DNA of 64,000 nt from Chloroflexi bacterium HGW-Chloroflexi-3 (GTDB lineage Bacteria > Chloroflexota > Anaerolineae > Anaerolineales > Anaerolineaceae): positions 27,792-91,791 of the forward strand of contig PHBX01000014.1 in assembly GCA_002842045.1 (NCBI GenBank), given 5' to 3'. The stretch's first letter is position 1; every line of letters begins with the position of its first letter. The notes beneath the pieces were generated by a model. It had not been told where the DNA came from, searched no databases, and worked only from the letters and a program-made list of their open reading frames with translations. The position numbers were made by a program, and so were the translations under genes. Shown here piece after piece: positions 34,481 to 43,321 of the stretch.

Positions 34481-36039
34481 AGTTCCTGTTGTTCGAATAA
34501 TCCGACTGCCCAAACCAATGCCATAATGATCAATACAACCGCGGCACCCAGTGCTGTAAAATTGCTGGTTTGCAGGTTGAAACGCAATTCACTGCCCAGA
34601 ATCCCCGCCCAACCCATTAATGCCTGGGGACTGATGCTGCCATAATTGGGGATTTGAGCGGAAAGCATCAACACTACGCTTCCCACCAGACTGATCCCGG
34701 CGGCCGCAGCGATGGACCGGCTGACAGTGCTACCCAGAATGGTGATGGCAGTGAAGCACAACAGCCACATTAATAACAGGAAATTTAAGATGGTAAAAAC
34801 TCCTAAAGATACCGGTTCAAATAAAACCAGAATGTAGATGTAAGCTAAAATCTCTGCAATGAAGAAGGCTACTACATACACCAGTGTCTGCGCGGTAAAC
34901 TTGGAGAGAATGAAAGCCCAACGTGGTAATGGTTTGTGCAGAATCATCTCAGTGATACCTTTTTCTTTTTCACTGGCTACACTGCCCATACCCACCAGGA
35001 TAGCAATCAGAAAGCCAAATTGTGAGATATTCTTGAGATATTGTGTCATCGCGTCGATTATCGTTGGCTCAGGAATCAGGTCTTTGAACATCTCAGCGCC
35101 TTCGATGCTACCAAAAATTTGTGGCATGAAATACGCCAGTAATGGAGAAGCCATTCCAAACAATGCAAAAACGCCTACGATGACCAGTACCATTTTGCTG
35201 CGCCATAATTGAAAAAGCTCCTTGCGTAAAGCGACTCCAAATAAACGCCATTCGATGGGTAGTTTTGGCTGTACATTGGTCTTAAGTTGCTTGCCAAAAA
35301 CCTTGATCGCCCAGAAAAAACCCGGTAAAAGGGACAAAAATAACACGAACTCTATCAGGAGTACATCCACTTTGTTGGTAATGAGAACCACTGCAATGGT
35401 GTCTACCGCAGCGTGGTACAGAATTGCCCACAAGACCCAGATGCGACTCTTCTGCTGGAAAGCATATAGGACCATCATGGAGAGTACCACGTGCAATGTC
35501 ATGGCTAGAAGACGTTCCAGCAAGGGCAATAAGCCAGCTACAGCTGGTTGATTGAGTGCATCCAGTTGAGTTTGCAGAAATAATATCTGTTCCTGGCTGA
35601 TATTCAGGCTGGAGAGATCAACCCCGCTTAGCGCAAATAACTGGGCTATACCACCAGCTGTCAGCACACCAATGATGATCATGGCTTCAATACCGCCATG
35701 TCCCAGCCCGAGCATAATGCCATCTTCTGTTTTGCGCGCTTTCTTAAGGATGGTGTATCCAACGACACGAGCTAATTCTTCGCAAATACCGGCGGTCAAT
35801 CCCAGGATAATCCCCATCTGAGCAATAGCCCATCTATTCTCGGGTGTGGTTGGCAACATACCAATTTTTGTCAGGAGATTATTTAATGGGAGATGCACAA
35901 TCTGTGAACCAACGAAGGTAAAAGCCCCAACCCCAAACAATAACCAGGAAACCCGAAAACGGCGACGCAGGAGGATTCCCAGGATCACCGGGATGAAGAT
36001 CGATAATGAGATACTGACTATGTAAAAGAATGCGTGCAT
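34477..36039 (-). CDS. YhfC-like membrane domain fused to ABC-2 permease
   Basis: A 520-residue membrane protein with two parts. Residues 1 to about 255 resemble the YhfC family of multi-spanning proteins (LGLTAGICEELARVVGY and LGHGGIEAMI, with conserved Glu and His residues reminiscent of intramembrane proteases). After a short linker, residues from about 265 resemble an ABC-2 exporter permease (LRKELFQLWRSKMVLVIVG, then GSVASEKEKGITEMILHKPLPRW). The ATPase encoded next upstream in the operon is its partner. I know of YhfC and ABC-2 genes as neighbours; a fusion is unusual to my knowledge. Confidence 0.75.
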   Translation of the reverse strand: MHAFFYIVSISLSIFIPVILGILLRRRFRVSWLLFGVGAFTFVGSQIVHLPLNNLLTKIGMLPTTPENRWAIAQMGIILGLTAGICEELARVVGYTILKKARKTEDGIMLGLGHGGIEAMIIIGVLTAGGIAQLFALSGVDLSSLNISQEQILFLQTQLDALNQPAVAGLLPLLERLLAMTLHVVLSMMVLYAFQQKSRIWVLWAILYHAAVDTIAVVLITNKVDVLLIEFVLFLSLLPGFFWAIKVFGKQLKTNVQPKLPIEWRLFGVALRKELFQLWRSKMVLVIVGVFALFGMASPLLAYFMPQIFGSIEGAEMFKDLIPEPTIIDAMTQYLKNISQFGFLIAILVGMGSVASEKEKGITEMILHKPLPRWAFILSKFTAQTLVYVVAFFIAEILAYIYILVLFEPVSLGVFTILNFLLLMWLLCFTAITILGSTVSRSIAAAAGISLVGSVVLMLSAQIPNYGSISPQALMGWAGILGSELRFNLQTSNFTALGAAVVLIIMALVWAVGLFEQQEL

Positions 36040-36042
36040 GCT

Positions 36043-36990
36043 TTACTCACTTAACTCTAAAAAGACTTCTTCGAGGGTGGGACGCACCCACTCGAGGCGC
36101 GCCAATGGAATGTTAGCTTCCAGTACCAACGGCAATAATTGTTGTTTGGCTACGGCTGTATCCGAGATGATGATCCGGAAGACACGCTGGTTGTGAATAA
36201 CACTTTCCACCCAGGGTTGTTGTTGCAAAAGGGTTGAAAATTGCGATAAGGTGTCTTCAGCACCCAGATCAACCTGTAATTCAACTGCATTGGTCGCATA
36301 TTCCGATAAAATGCTATCGCGTTCACCTACTTTGATCAGTTTTCCCTGGTGTAGAATGGCTACCTGGTCGCAAATGCGTTCGATATCGCCCAGAATATGG
36401 CTGGAAAGGAACACGGTAATATTGCCATTCAGAGATCTGATCCAATCGAGGACTTCATACCGTCCGGCTGGATCAAGCGCGCTGGTGGGTTCATCCAGCA
36501 GCAGGACTTGCGGCTCATGCAGTATTGCCTGTGCGATTCCCAGTCGCTGCTTCATACCTCCGGAGAAACCGGCGATACGACGTTTGGCAGCAGAGGTCAA
36601 TCCCACCTGCTCGAGCACTTCTACAATGCGCTGTTTGCGATGAGCACCTGGCATTTTGAAAAACTGACCCACATAATCCAGATATTCCCATGCGCGCATC
36701 CAACCATAAAAAACAGGCTGTTGAGGCAAATAGCCAAAGACATAACCGGCAGCAGGATTTCCATTGGTGGTTTCAACCCCATCGATCCAGGCAGTTCCAA
36801 AGGTGGTTTTTGCCAACCCGGTCAACAAGCGCATGGTGGTTGTTTTACCAGCGCCATTGCGTCCGAGGAACCCAAAAATGGATCCTTTGGGTACCTCCAG
36901 ATTGAGATGATCCAATGCTTTCACTTCGCCATAGTTGCGGGTCAGCTCCTGGCAGCGAATAGCGACAGTGGATGCAATTTTTTCAATCAT
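36043..36990 (-). CDS. ABC transporter ATP-binding protein
   Basis: A 315-residue ATPase of the ABC-2 exporter type. Walker A GRNGAGKTT, signature FSGGMKQRLGIAQ, Walker B VLLLDEP and the switch His in FLSSHILGD are intact, and a C-terminal extension of about 90 residues follows, as is usual for this class. It lies three bases before the fused permease and overlaps the PLDc_N gene by four bases, so the three are translated together. Confidence 0.92.
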   Translation of the reverse strand: MIEKIASTVAIRCQELTRNYGEVKALDHLNLEVPKGSIFGFLGRNGAGKTTTMRLLTGLAKTTFGTAWIDGVETTNGNPAAGYVFGYLPQQPVFYGWMRAWEYLDYVGQFFKMPGAHRKQRIVEVLEQVGLTSAAKRRIAGFSGGMKQRLGIAQAILHEPQVLLLDEPTSALDPAGRYEVLDWIRSLNGNITVFLSSHILGDIERICDQVAILHQGKLIKVGERDSILSEYATNAVELQVDLGAEDTLSQFSTLLQQQPWVESVIHNQRVFRIIISDTAVAKQQLLPLVLEANIPLARLEWVRPTLEEVFLELSE

Positions 36991-37205
36991 TCTTCATCCT
37001 CACGTCCAACCACAAAATATACGATCGGTCCAATCATGTTGACGAAAACCACGATAATGATCCACATCCACTTGGGACCTTTGGTTTTTTTCCGTTTTAT
37101 CAGGTCCACCAATGCGGCGATCATCAGACCTAATTGAATTAAAAACAATGGGATCAGCAGGGGTAGCAACTTCATTAATTGATCTAAAATACTTACGTTT
37201 TCCAT
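36987..37205 (-). CDS. PLDc_N-type small membrane protein (YxlE-like)
   Basis: A 72-residue protein with two transmembrane helices around KRKKTKGPKWMWIIIVVFVNMIGPIVYFVVGR, the signature of the phospholipase-D N-terminal/YxlE family. Such proteins often accompany ABC-2 exporters, as in the Bacillus yxlEFG cluster. It overlaps the ATPase gene (ATGA). Confidence 0.82.
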   Translation of the reverse strand: MENVSILDQLMKLLPLLIPLFLIQLGLMIAALVDLIKRKKTKGPKWMWIIIVVFVNMIGPIVYFVVGREDEE

Positions 37206-37207
37206 TT

Positions 37208-37747
37208 TTATTTCTCCTCTACTTCTGGGTGATTTATCAATACTAATTTGCGCAAACGCCTCCCGGGTTGTGACGTTTGTTGACTGATTTTGGATAACTG
37301 GTCGCGAAAAGGAGTGAATAACGCATCAAATTCATCTGTGTTGGCATAAAACAGTATCTCAGAAAAACCCACCCTGTCCATTACCAGATCCAGGGTATCC
37401 TGGGAATCCAGGTATGCCTTAAAACTCTGAACCAGACCGGCCACATAGCTGGAAAAGTAACGCAAATGGTCTTCTTTGGACATTTGCTGCACATCTTCCG
37501 CAGTGATATTGGGGGTTTGTAACAATCTGTATGTGTTTTCTGGTGTGCCTTTCACCGGATGGGTTTCAGCGATCTCTATAAACCCGCTGTCCAATAATTT
37601 ACGAATATGACGGTATAAAGATGATTTGGCCACATCCGGGATTAATTGGTCAAGCTTACTAATGGTGAGGGGTTCCCGGCTCAATAATTGCAGAATTCTC
37701 AAGCGGATGGGGTGAATGATCAAATCAGCTTTTTCAGATGGATGCAT
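37208..37747 (-). CDS. Winged-helix (ArsR/PadR-like) regulator
   Basis: A 179-residue regulator from the ATG at 37747, which follows GGAG; earlier in-frame Met codons lie in the operator palindrome and are rejected. The winged helix spans about residues 8-75 (HPIRLRILQLLSREPLTISKLD, then SSLYRHIRKLLDSGFIEIAE). The C-terminal half is helical. It is the first gene of the exporter operon and probably represses it through the palindrome just upstream. Confidence 0.82.
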   Translation of the reverse strand: MHPSEKADLIIHPIRLRILQLLSREPLTISKLDQLIPDVAKSSLYRHIRKLLDSGFIEIAETHPVKGTPENTYRLLQTPNITAEDVQQMSKEDHLRYFSSYVAGLVQSFKAYLDSQDTLDLVMDRVGFSEILFYANTDEFDALFTPFRDQLSKISQQTSQPGRRLRKLVLINHPEVEEK

Positions 37748-37761
37748 ACAGCCACTCCTTT

Positions 37762-37832
37762 TCATTATCATTATCAATAATGATAATGATTTTCATAGAT
37801 TTGATTATAAGGAGATTTAAATCAAAACACAA
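37762..37832 (-). promoter_or_regulatory. Promoter with 28-bp operator palindrome
   Basis: TTGTGT (37827-37832), a 17-base spacer and TATAAT (37804-37809) predict a start near 37797. A palindrome with perfect 13-base arms, TCATTATCATTAT-ca-ATAATGATAATGA (37762-37789), lies between the start and the regulator gene. This is where a self-repressing regulator would bind. Confidence 0.7.
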
Positions 37833-37892
37833 TGGTTTTTGGGTCGATTTAACTGCTTAGCCAATAGAAAACTGGTCTGGAGGATAGGAGAT

Positions 37893-39077
37893 CTACGGTA
37901 TATACTCTTTTAATTGTCTTGACCGCCGTGGATGCCGTAACCTGCGTAATGCCTTGCTCTCAATCTGGCGGATGCGTTCACGCGTCAGACCAAATTTCTG
38001 CCCCACTTCTTCAAGTGTATAGGTATGACCGTTATCCAGCCCAAAGCGTAGCCGTAAGATGCGGGCTTCGCGTGGTGGCAGAGTGTCGAGAACAGCCTCA
38101 ATGCGTTCCCGTAGCATTTTGTTGTACGTTGTTTGAATGGGGGTAGGCGTGAGGTTGTCCTCCACGAACATGCCCAATTCCGACTCTTCTTCATCCTCGT
38201 TGATTGGACTCTCCAGAGAAAGCGGTAGCCAGGAGACACGCATCATCCAGTCAATTTTATTCGGCGAGACATCCATTTCCACAGCCAATTCTTCATTGGT
38301 TGGAACGCGGCCAAGCTTCTGTTCCAGCTCATGCATCAAGCGGTACAGGTGGCGGATACGGTCCACCATGTGCACCGGTACGCGGATGGTACGACCCTGA
38401 TCTGCGATCGATCGGGTGATCGTCTGGCGAATCCACCAGGTGGCATAGGTGGAAAAGCGGAAACCACGCTGGTATTCATATTTTTCCACGGCCTTCATCA
38501 GACCCAGATTACCCTCCTGAATCAGATCCAGGAAGGGCACACCGCGACCCATATAACGTTTGGCAATACTCACTACCAGGCGGGTGTTGGCTTTAATCAG
38601 GTGATCTCGAGCCAGTTCGCCACTTTCAACCTCTTCATTCAGACGTTCATATTCTTCATGGGGCGTATGTCCATTCAGTTCAATCAATAACTGAGTTGCC
38701 ATTCGTCCGGTTTCAATTCTCTTAGCAAGGTCAAGTTCCTCCTGCACCGAAAGCAACGGGACCGAGGACATTTCCTTAAGGTATAAGCCGATCGTATCAT
38801 CACTGGAGATTGTCTCGAGGTTGGCGGAGTAGGGATCCATGTCACTGGGTGGCCCACCATAATCATCCGCACCGTGACTGGGTTCTTCTTCATCCAACAC
38901 ATCGACACCCTGTCGGCGTAAAGCCATCAGGATGGACTCCATGCGATCAGCATCACTGGTTATTTCAGGGTAGGCTTCCATCAGATCTTCGGTTGTCAGA
39001 TAGCCCTGTACGTCAGCTTTCTCCAACAACACTCGGATCACATCAGTTTTTCGGATTCGCCTGCTTGCACTCGCCAT
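37893..39077 (-). CDS. rpoD: Primary RNA polymerase sigma factor (sigma-70 group 1)
   Basis: A 394-residue sigma factor from the ATG at 39077 (GGAGGAAAA upstream). Region 1.2 reads DDTIGLYLKEMSSVPLLS, region 2 holds FLDLIQEGNLGLMKAVEKYEYQRG and the -10 recognition helix FSTYATWWIRQTITRSIADQ, region 3 follows, and region 4.2 is EVGQKFGLTRERIRQIESKALRRLRHP. There is a short region 1.1-like N-terminus and no large non-conserved insert. The near-consensus TTGACA/TATAAT promoters found elsewhere in the window match what this factor should read. Confidence 0.93.
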   Translation of the reverse strand: MASASRRIRKTDVIRVLLEKADVQGYLTTEDLMEAYPEITSDADRMESILMALRRQGVDVLDEEEPSHGADDYGGPPSDMDPYSANLETISSDDTIGLYLKEMSSVPLLSVQEELDLAKRIETGRMATQLLIELNGHTPHEEYERLNEEVESGELARDHLIKANTRLVVSIAKRYMGRGVPFLDLIQEGNLGLMKAVEKYEYQRGFRFSTYATWWIRQTITRSIADQGRTIRVPVHMVDRIRHLYRLMHELEQKLGRVPTNEELAVEMDVSPNKIDWMMRVSWLPLSLESPINEDEEESELGMFVEDNLTPTPIQTTYNKMLRERIEAVLDTLPPREARILRLRFGLDNGHTYTLEEVGQKFGLTRERIRQIESKALRRLRHPRRSRQLKEYIP

Positions 39078-39250
39078 TTTTCCTCCTGCTCCCCAACCAA
39101 TCAATCTGCTAAACAAAAAGCGACAGTGAACACCGTTAATACCATGTTTACCAACATGGAGGGGAAGAATCTGATGGTTGCTTTTTGACTTTTATTCAAA
39201 TGATTTGGTTGCAAGTGTAATCCCGTCTAAAAATACTCAATAAAAGCGTT

Positions 39251-39730
39251 CTAATATACTACTCTTGAATCGACATGTTCACAGGTAGCATTGTTCAAAT
39301 TAATGCCACATTCCGTGCATAAGCCTTTACAATCTGGCTGGCAGAGCGTCTTGATTGGAAAAGCCAACAACATATTTTCATAAACCAAAGGTGAAAGATC
39401 AATAAATCCATCCTCAGGAACAAAAAACTCCGCGTCTTTGGTGTGACGACTATGATACGCGTATAATTCTTGAAATTCGGTTGTCAGTTGTTGTGGAAAA
39501 TCCTCCAGGCAACGTACACATTGTCCTACCACATTTGCTGCAAAGCTGGCATCCAACAATAACCCTTGTGGTGTTCGATTGATTCGAACCTTTCCAAGTA
39601 CATTGGAAAGCCGAAGGTCAGACTCTAGTTCGATCTCCTCAAAATTAAAGTCCAGTTCACGGTAGTTACCGATGGGTTCATGTATCATGAATCCGACATT
39701 AATGCGCAGGGGGTTTCTAAGTTGGTTCAA
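39251..39730 (-). CDS. YceD/DUF177-family protein
   Basis: A 159-residue protein of the DUF177 family, known for a role in 23S rRNA and ribosome biogenesis. It has the paired cysteines CVRC near residue 91 and CQPDCKGLCTECG near residue 132, probably a zinc site. The start is a TTG; an internal ATG at residue 15 is an alternative. The gene rpmF, which often follows, is not here: the next 130 bases are non-coding. Confidence 0.85.
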   Translation of the reverse strand: MNQLRNPLRINVGFMIHEPIGNYRELDFNFEEIELESDLRLSNVLGKVRINRTPQGLLLDASFAANVVGQCVRCLEDFPQQLTTEFQELYAYHSRHTKDAEFFVPEDGFIDLSPLVYENMLLAFPIKTLCQPDCKGLCTECGINLNNATCEHVDSRVVY

Positions 39731-39772
39731 CGGATAATACTACCGATCAAAGGGTATAATAACACTCTTGAG

Positions 39773-39801
39773 ATTATAGCACACCGAAAAACAACCGTCA
39801 A
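39773..39801 (-). promoter_or_regulatory. Promoter of the YceD-like gene
   Basis: TTGACG (39796-39801), a 17-base spacer and TATAAT (39773-39778) face the YceD-like gene, placing the transcript start about 35 bases before its TTG codon. Confidence 0.75.
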
Positions 39802-39845
39802 CTTATTATAATATTTATGATAAAAATAGGAAAAATTAATCATGC

Positions 39846-40361
39846 TTACCGGCAGATATAGGGGTAACCTTGCAGGTGGAAGAAGATGGAGTGGATTACT
39901 ATGAAAATGCGCTCAAGAAAGCACGCGCCTACTGCCAGTCAAGTGGTTTGATCACCCTGGGGGATGATTCAGGCCTGGAAGTGGACGCTCTCTATGGTGC
40001 GCCTGGCTTGCATTCGGCCCGATATTCACCCAAACCGGGTGCTACGGATGCCGATCGACGGGCTTATTTATTACAGCAACTGGCAAATTATCCCCAACCC
40101 TGGCCGGCGCACTTTCATTGTACACTGGTAGTGGCTTTACCCGATGGTAATCACTATACTTATATCGGTGATTGCTATGGTGAAATTATTCCGGAAGAAC
40201 GCGGCCAACAAGGTTTTGGATATGATCCGATCTTTCTCGTGGATGGTCGAGAAAAGACCATGGCAGAATTACCAGAAGAGGAAAAGAACCGTATTAGCCA
40301 TCGTGGCCGGGCAGTTTTGGCAGCACTGCCCACGTTGGAAAAAATCCTGAAATTGGAGTAA
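39846..40361 (+). pseudogene. Non-canonical purine NTP pyrophosphatase (RdgB/HAM1), 5'-truncated
   Basis: Homology to the HAM1 family begins at LPADIGVTLQVEEDG and runs to the C-terminus with the expected GDDSGLEVDALYGAPGLHSARY, GFGYDPIF and SHRGRA blocks. About 30 N-terminal residues with the substrate-binding T/SxNxxK motif are missing: the frame is closed by TAA at 39837 and has no ATG. A TTG at 39870 could start a 163-residue product, without a ribosome-binding site. The enzyme would normally remove ITP/XTP from the nucleotide pool. Likely inactive unless the start lies in a misassembled region. Confidence 0.7.
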
Positions 40362-40365
40362 GAAG

Positions 40366-41139
40366 ATGAATTTTACGCATGCAATTACTCGAAAACCTGG
40401 GAACAGTTTTCCTTATGGCATCACAACTGCAGCGCTGGGAAAACCAGACCTGGAACTGGCATTGACACAACATAACCAATATTGTGCAGACTTAGTCCAG
40501 TTGGGTGTACAGGTAGATGTTTTACCAGCCTTGGAACTATTTCCCGACTCAGTATTTGTGGAAGATGTTGCGATTGTGGAACCTGATTTTGCTGTCCTAA
40601 CCAGCCCTGGTGCTATACCACGCAGGGATGAAGCCCAGGAAATGCTGCCAGTATTGGAACTGCATTTTAAACGGATCTACCAGATCGAAGGCAATGCTAC
40701 CCTTGATGGCGGGGATATATGTAAAGTGGATGATGTTTATTATCTTGGGCTTTCTGCGCGCACCAATCTGGAAGGTGTACAACAATTGGCTGCTATTCTG
40801 AACCTTTTCGGTTACCGCAGCGTTTTGATTGATATCCGCCCGTTGGAAAGTGTCTTGCATCTTAAGAGCGCGGTCAATTATCTGGGTGACCATACCATGC
40901 TGCTTGACCCACGCCTGGCTAAACTCGACGAATTTGCTGATTTCAATCGCCTGATTGTACCACTCGAAGAAGCCTATGCTGCCAATTGTCTGCGGATTAA
41001 TGATGGCGTTCTTGTACCGTTTGGATTTCCCCAAACTTTAGAACTCGTTACCAATGCTGGATACGATGCCATGTTACTGGACGTCTCCGAATACCGTAAG
41101 ATGGATGGCGGGCTCAGCTGCCTCTCTCTGCGCTGGTAA
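40366..41139 (+). CDS. Dimethylarginine dimethylaminohydrolase-family amidinotransferase
   Basis: A 257-residue guanidine-modifying enzyme of the DDAH group, which hydrolyses methylated arginines to citrulline or acts on related guanidino compounds. The pattern FPDSVFVEDVAIV (substrate-binding Glu-Asp), GGDICKV, the catalytic His in SVLHLKSA and the nucleophilic Cys in DGGLSCLSLRW near the C-terminus are all present. A ribosome-binding site GGAGTAAGAAG precedes the ATG, four bases after the upstream stop. It meets the next gene tail to tail with no gap. Confidence 0.88.
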   Translation: MNFTHAITRKPGNSFPYGITTAALGKPDLELALTQHNQYCADLVQLGVQVDVLPALELFPDSVFVEDVAIVEPDFAVLTSPGAIPRRDEAQEMLPVLELHFKRIYQIEGNATLDGGDICKVDDVYYLGLSARTNLEGVQQLAAILNLFGYRSVLIDIRPLESVLHLKSAVNYLGDHTMLLDPRLAKLDEFADFNRLIVPLEEAYAANCLRINDGVLVPFGFPQTLELVTNAGYDAMLLDVSEYRKMDGGLSCLSLRW

Positions 41140-42036
41140 TCAATCCCCAAACAGAAAGCTGGGCAAGCCGGTAAATTCGGTCTCCAGCCGCATCAGCGCG
41201 CCGTTGTGGGGGTATGCCTGCCAGTCGGAATCCTGCAGTCCAATCGCGGCTGAGGTGACGTAAAGCTCGTTCATGTCCCCACCGCCAAAGACCGGGCAGG
41301 AGGTGCGTTTGGCCGGGAAGGGGTAGGTAGCCAGGAGTTCACCAGAGCGTGGATCCCAGCGCTGGACGCAGGCGCCATCCCAAAGCGCAAGCCAGAGCAT
41401 TCCATCTGTATCGGTGGTCAGTCCGTCTGCCGCCCAGATACCATCCGGGAGGGTAAATGCTGTTCGTTGACGGGATATATTGCCATGTTCCAGGTCATAA
41501 TCAAACGCCCAGACATCCTTTGAAAAGGAATCTGCCAAATAGAAGGTGCGGTAATCCGTGCTCCAACCGAGCCCATTCGAAATCACCAACCCATCCAACA
41601 GTTTACGCACTTTTGTATCACGATCCATGATGTAAAGCGATCCGGTGGGTGTACCATCCGGTGCGCTTTGCATGGTTCCCGCTAAAAAGCGCCCATATGG
41701 GTCACACTTGCCGTCATTGAAGCGGTTCCCGGGTAGATCTTCTTCCACTTCAGCCAGGATTTGATAGGTAGGTTGTTCAAAATCAAAGTAAGCGATTTTT
41801 CGTTCGGGTGTAAATAGCAGTCCACCGCTTTTACACGCAACCACAGCCCCGATGGAAGAAAAATCCTTGCCCAGATCGATGCCCTGATTCTGCCGGGTGG
41901 CGGGGTTGTAGACATAGATGGTTGCCCTGGGGATATCCACCCAATACAATACCTCATGTTGGGCATCCCAACTGGGACCTTCTCCGGTTAACGCTTTTTG
42001 ATCTACCAGGATTTCAGGTTTGTTTATCAATGTCAA
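41140..42036 (-). CDS. SMP-30/gluconolactonase-family protein
   Basis: A 298-residue six-bladed beta-propeller of the SMP-30/gluconolaconase/LRE family. Metal-binding residues are the Glu in LTGEGPSWD, the Asn in VISNGLGWS and the Asp in LPDGIWAADGLTTD; the RFNDGKCDPYGRFLAGTM block is also typical. Such enzymes hydrolyse sugar lactones. The start is a TTG inside the 3' end of the upstream gene (23-base overlap). Confidence 0.85.
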   Translation of the reverse strand: MTLINKPEILVDQKALTGEGPSWDAQHEVLYWVDIPRATIYVYNPATRQNQGIDLGKDFSSIGAVVACKSGGLLFTPERKIAYFDFEQPTYQILAEVEEDLPGNRFNDGKCDPYGRFLAGTMQSAPDGTPTGSLYIMDRDTKVRKLLDGLVISNGLGWSTDYRTFYLADSFSKDVWAFDYDLEHGNISRQRTAFTLPDGIWAADGLTTDTDGMLWLALWDGACVQRWDPRSGELLATYPFPAKRTSCPVFGGGDMNELYVTSAAIGLQDSDWQAYPHNGALMRLETEFTGLPSFLFGD

Positions 42037-42496
42037 TCAAAAATTCCTTTATGTCTCGGATATGGTGTTCGTAATGCTCAAAAGTATTACCGGCAATGAT
42101 CTCAAAAGGTATCCACTCCTCAGGCATGTTATTGAAATAAGTTGGATTCTCCAGGGCTGCTTCTTCCAACCCTTCGATCAGTTCAATTAATACCGGTTGA
42201 ATTTTTTCAAAATCAAAGATGACTTGCTGCCACGGGAGGTCAGCATGCAGTTCCTGGATCCTGGTATTGCGTTCATCAGTGCCTAATTCCCATAAAGGCG
42301 AACCCTGCAATTTCATTGTCTCAAGCATGTTCACCATTTCAAGCTCAAACCAGCAAATATGGATGATGATATCTTTGAGCGTCATCATTCCAGCAATCAT
42401 TGTACGGTCGCGATGTTTTTCAGGTACCTGTTCAATAAGATCAGACAGAATTGACCGACTTGAAACGATCCGCTGGACCAGTTCCGATCTGTTCAT
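42014..42496 (-). CDS. DinB-like (ClbS/DfsB-type) four-helix protein
   Basis: About 160 residues from the ATG at 42496. Helices with a candidate metal-binding set are visible: LKDIIIHICWFELEMVNML and NTFEHYEHHIRDIKEFL. The layout matches ClbS/DfsB-family proteins, some of which are cyclopropane hydrolases that protect against colibactin-like genotoxins; many have no known role. The start follows three bases before the end of the upstream repeat-protein gene, so they overlap tightly. Confidence 0.75.
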   Translation of the reverse strand: MNRSELVQRIVSSRSILSDLIEQVPEKHRDRTMIAGMMTLKDIIIHICWFELEMVNMLETMKLQGSPLWELGTDERNTRIQELHADLPWQQVIFDFEKIQPVLIELIEGLEEAALENPTYFNNMPEEWIPFEIIAGNTFEHYEHHIRDIKEFLIDIDKQT

Positions 42497-42497
42497 C

Positions 42498-43085
42498 CTA
42501 TTTCTTTTTGTGTTTCTTTCCGAATATTGCACCGGTGAGGATCATGACCCCGGCAGCCAGTCCAGCCATAATGCCAAACAGCACTGATTCTTTCGGGCCA
42601 AATTGTGTTTTGACTTCACCGTCTACATTTCTGGCAAATAGAAACACAACGCTGCTGTTGTTTTCCAGGGTGACATGATTGGCTGCCATGGCAACAATTC
42701 CGGATTGGTCAACCTGGACATTGCCTTTGGTAACCAAAACCTGTACCCCACATTGATCCATATTGACATTACCTTGATTAACAATCACCGCTGCCTTACT
42801 GGCTGTCATTTCGACAGATCCACTATTGGCAAGAATCACACCACCTTCGGTCAGTTCTAGCCGGTCCGTTTCGACTTTCACCACACCGCCCTGGCGTACA
42901 TGCACCAGATTACTTTGAATATGAGTGGCGCCTGCCTGTCGCAGGATCACTTCCTTGGCTTGAATATGATTGGCTCCACCCTGGGTAATTTCAACGATAT
43001 CTGCCTGAACATTTTCTTCAAATTTTGTTTTTACCAGCGCTTCCTGATCTTCCGATTCAGGAGAAAAATTTTTTTCTTCCGTCAT
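42498..43085 (-). CDS. Repetitive beta-solenoid-like protein with C-terminal membrane anchor
   Basis: A 195-residue protein. Residues 25 to about 155 repeat a unit of roughly 14-18 residues: VEITQGGANHIQAKEV, ILRQAGATHIQSNLV, HVRQGGVVKVETDRL, ELTEGGVILANSGSV and degenerate copies after that. The alternating small/hydrophobic pattern suggests a right-handed beta-helix or bactofilin-like solenoid. One transmembrane helix (about 167-187) and the basic end GKKHKKK anchor it with the tail inside. No enzymatic motif. Possibly a structural or adhesive protein; I do not recognise a named family. Confidence 0.7.
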   Translation of the reverse strand: MTEEKNFSPESEDQEALVKTKFEENVQADIVEITQGGANHIQAKEVILRQAGATHIQSNLVHVRQGGVVKVETDRLELTEGGVILANSGSVEMTASKAAVIVNQGNVNMDQCGVQVLVTKGNVQVDQSGIVAMAANHVTLENNSSVVFLFARNVDGEVKTQFGPKESVLFGIMAGLAAGVMILTGAIFGKKHKKK

Positions 43086-43321
43086 TTTATACCTTCCTTT
43101 TGATTGCCTTACTTGCTTATTATTGTAGCCGATTTTTGTTGCATCTCAATATTCCTGGACATCAGATGAAAAGATTCTGATTTTTTACCATTTTGACCAT
43201 TTGTTATCTGGCCAGGCAGGTAGGATTTATTTTAGACTACCAGGGAGTGCGAACTGGTCTCGATGCTGATTAAGATTCTGCGCATACCGGGTACAGTATA
43301 AATACCAGAAATATCGTCAAT

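Noticed and set aside
36397..37137. A 246-codon plus-strand frame
   Set aside because: Antisense to the ABC ATPase and PLDc_N genes, which have intact motifs.
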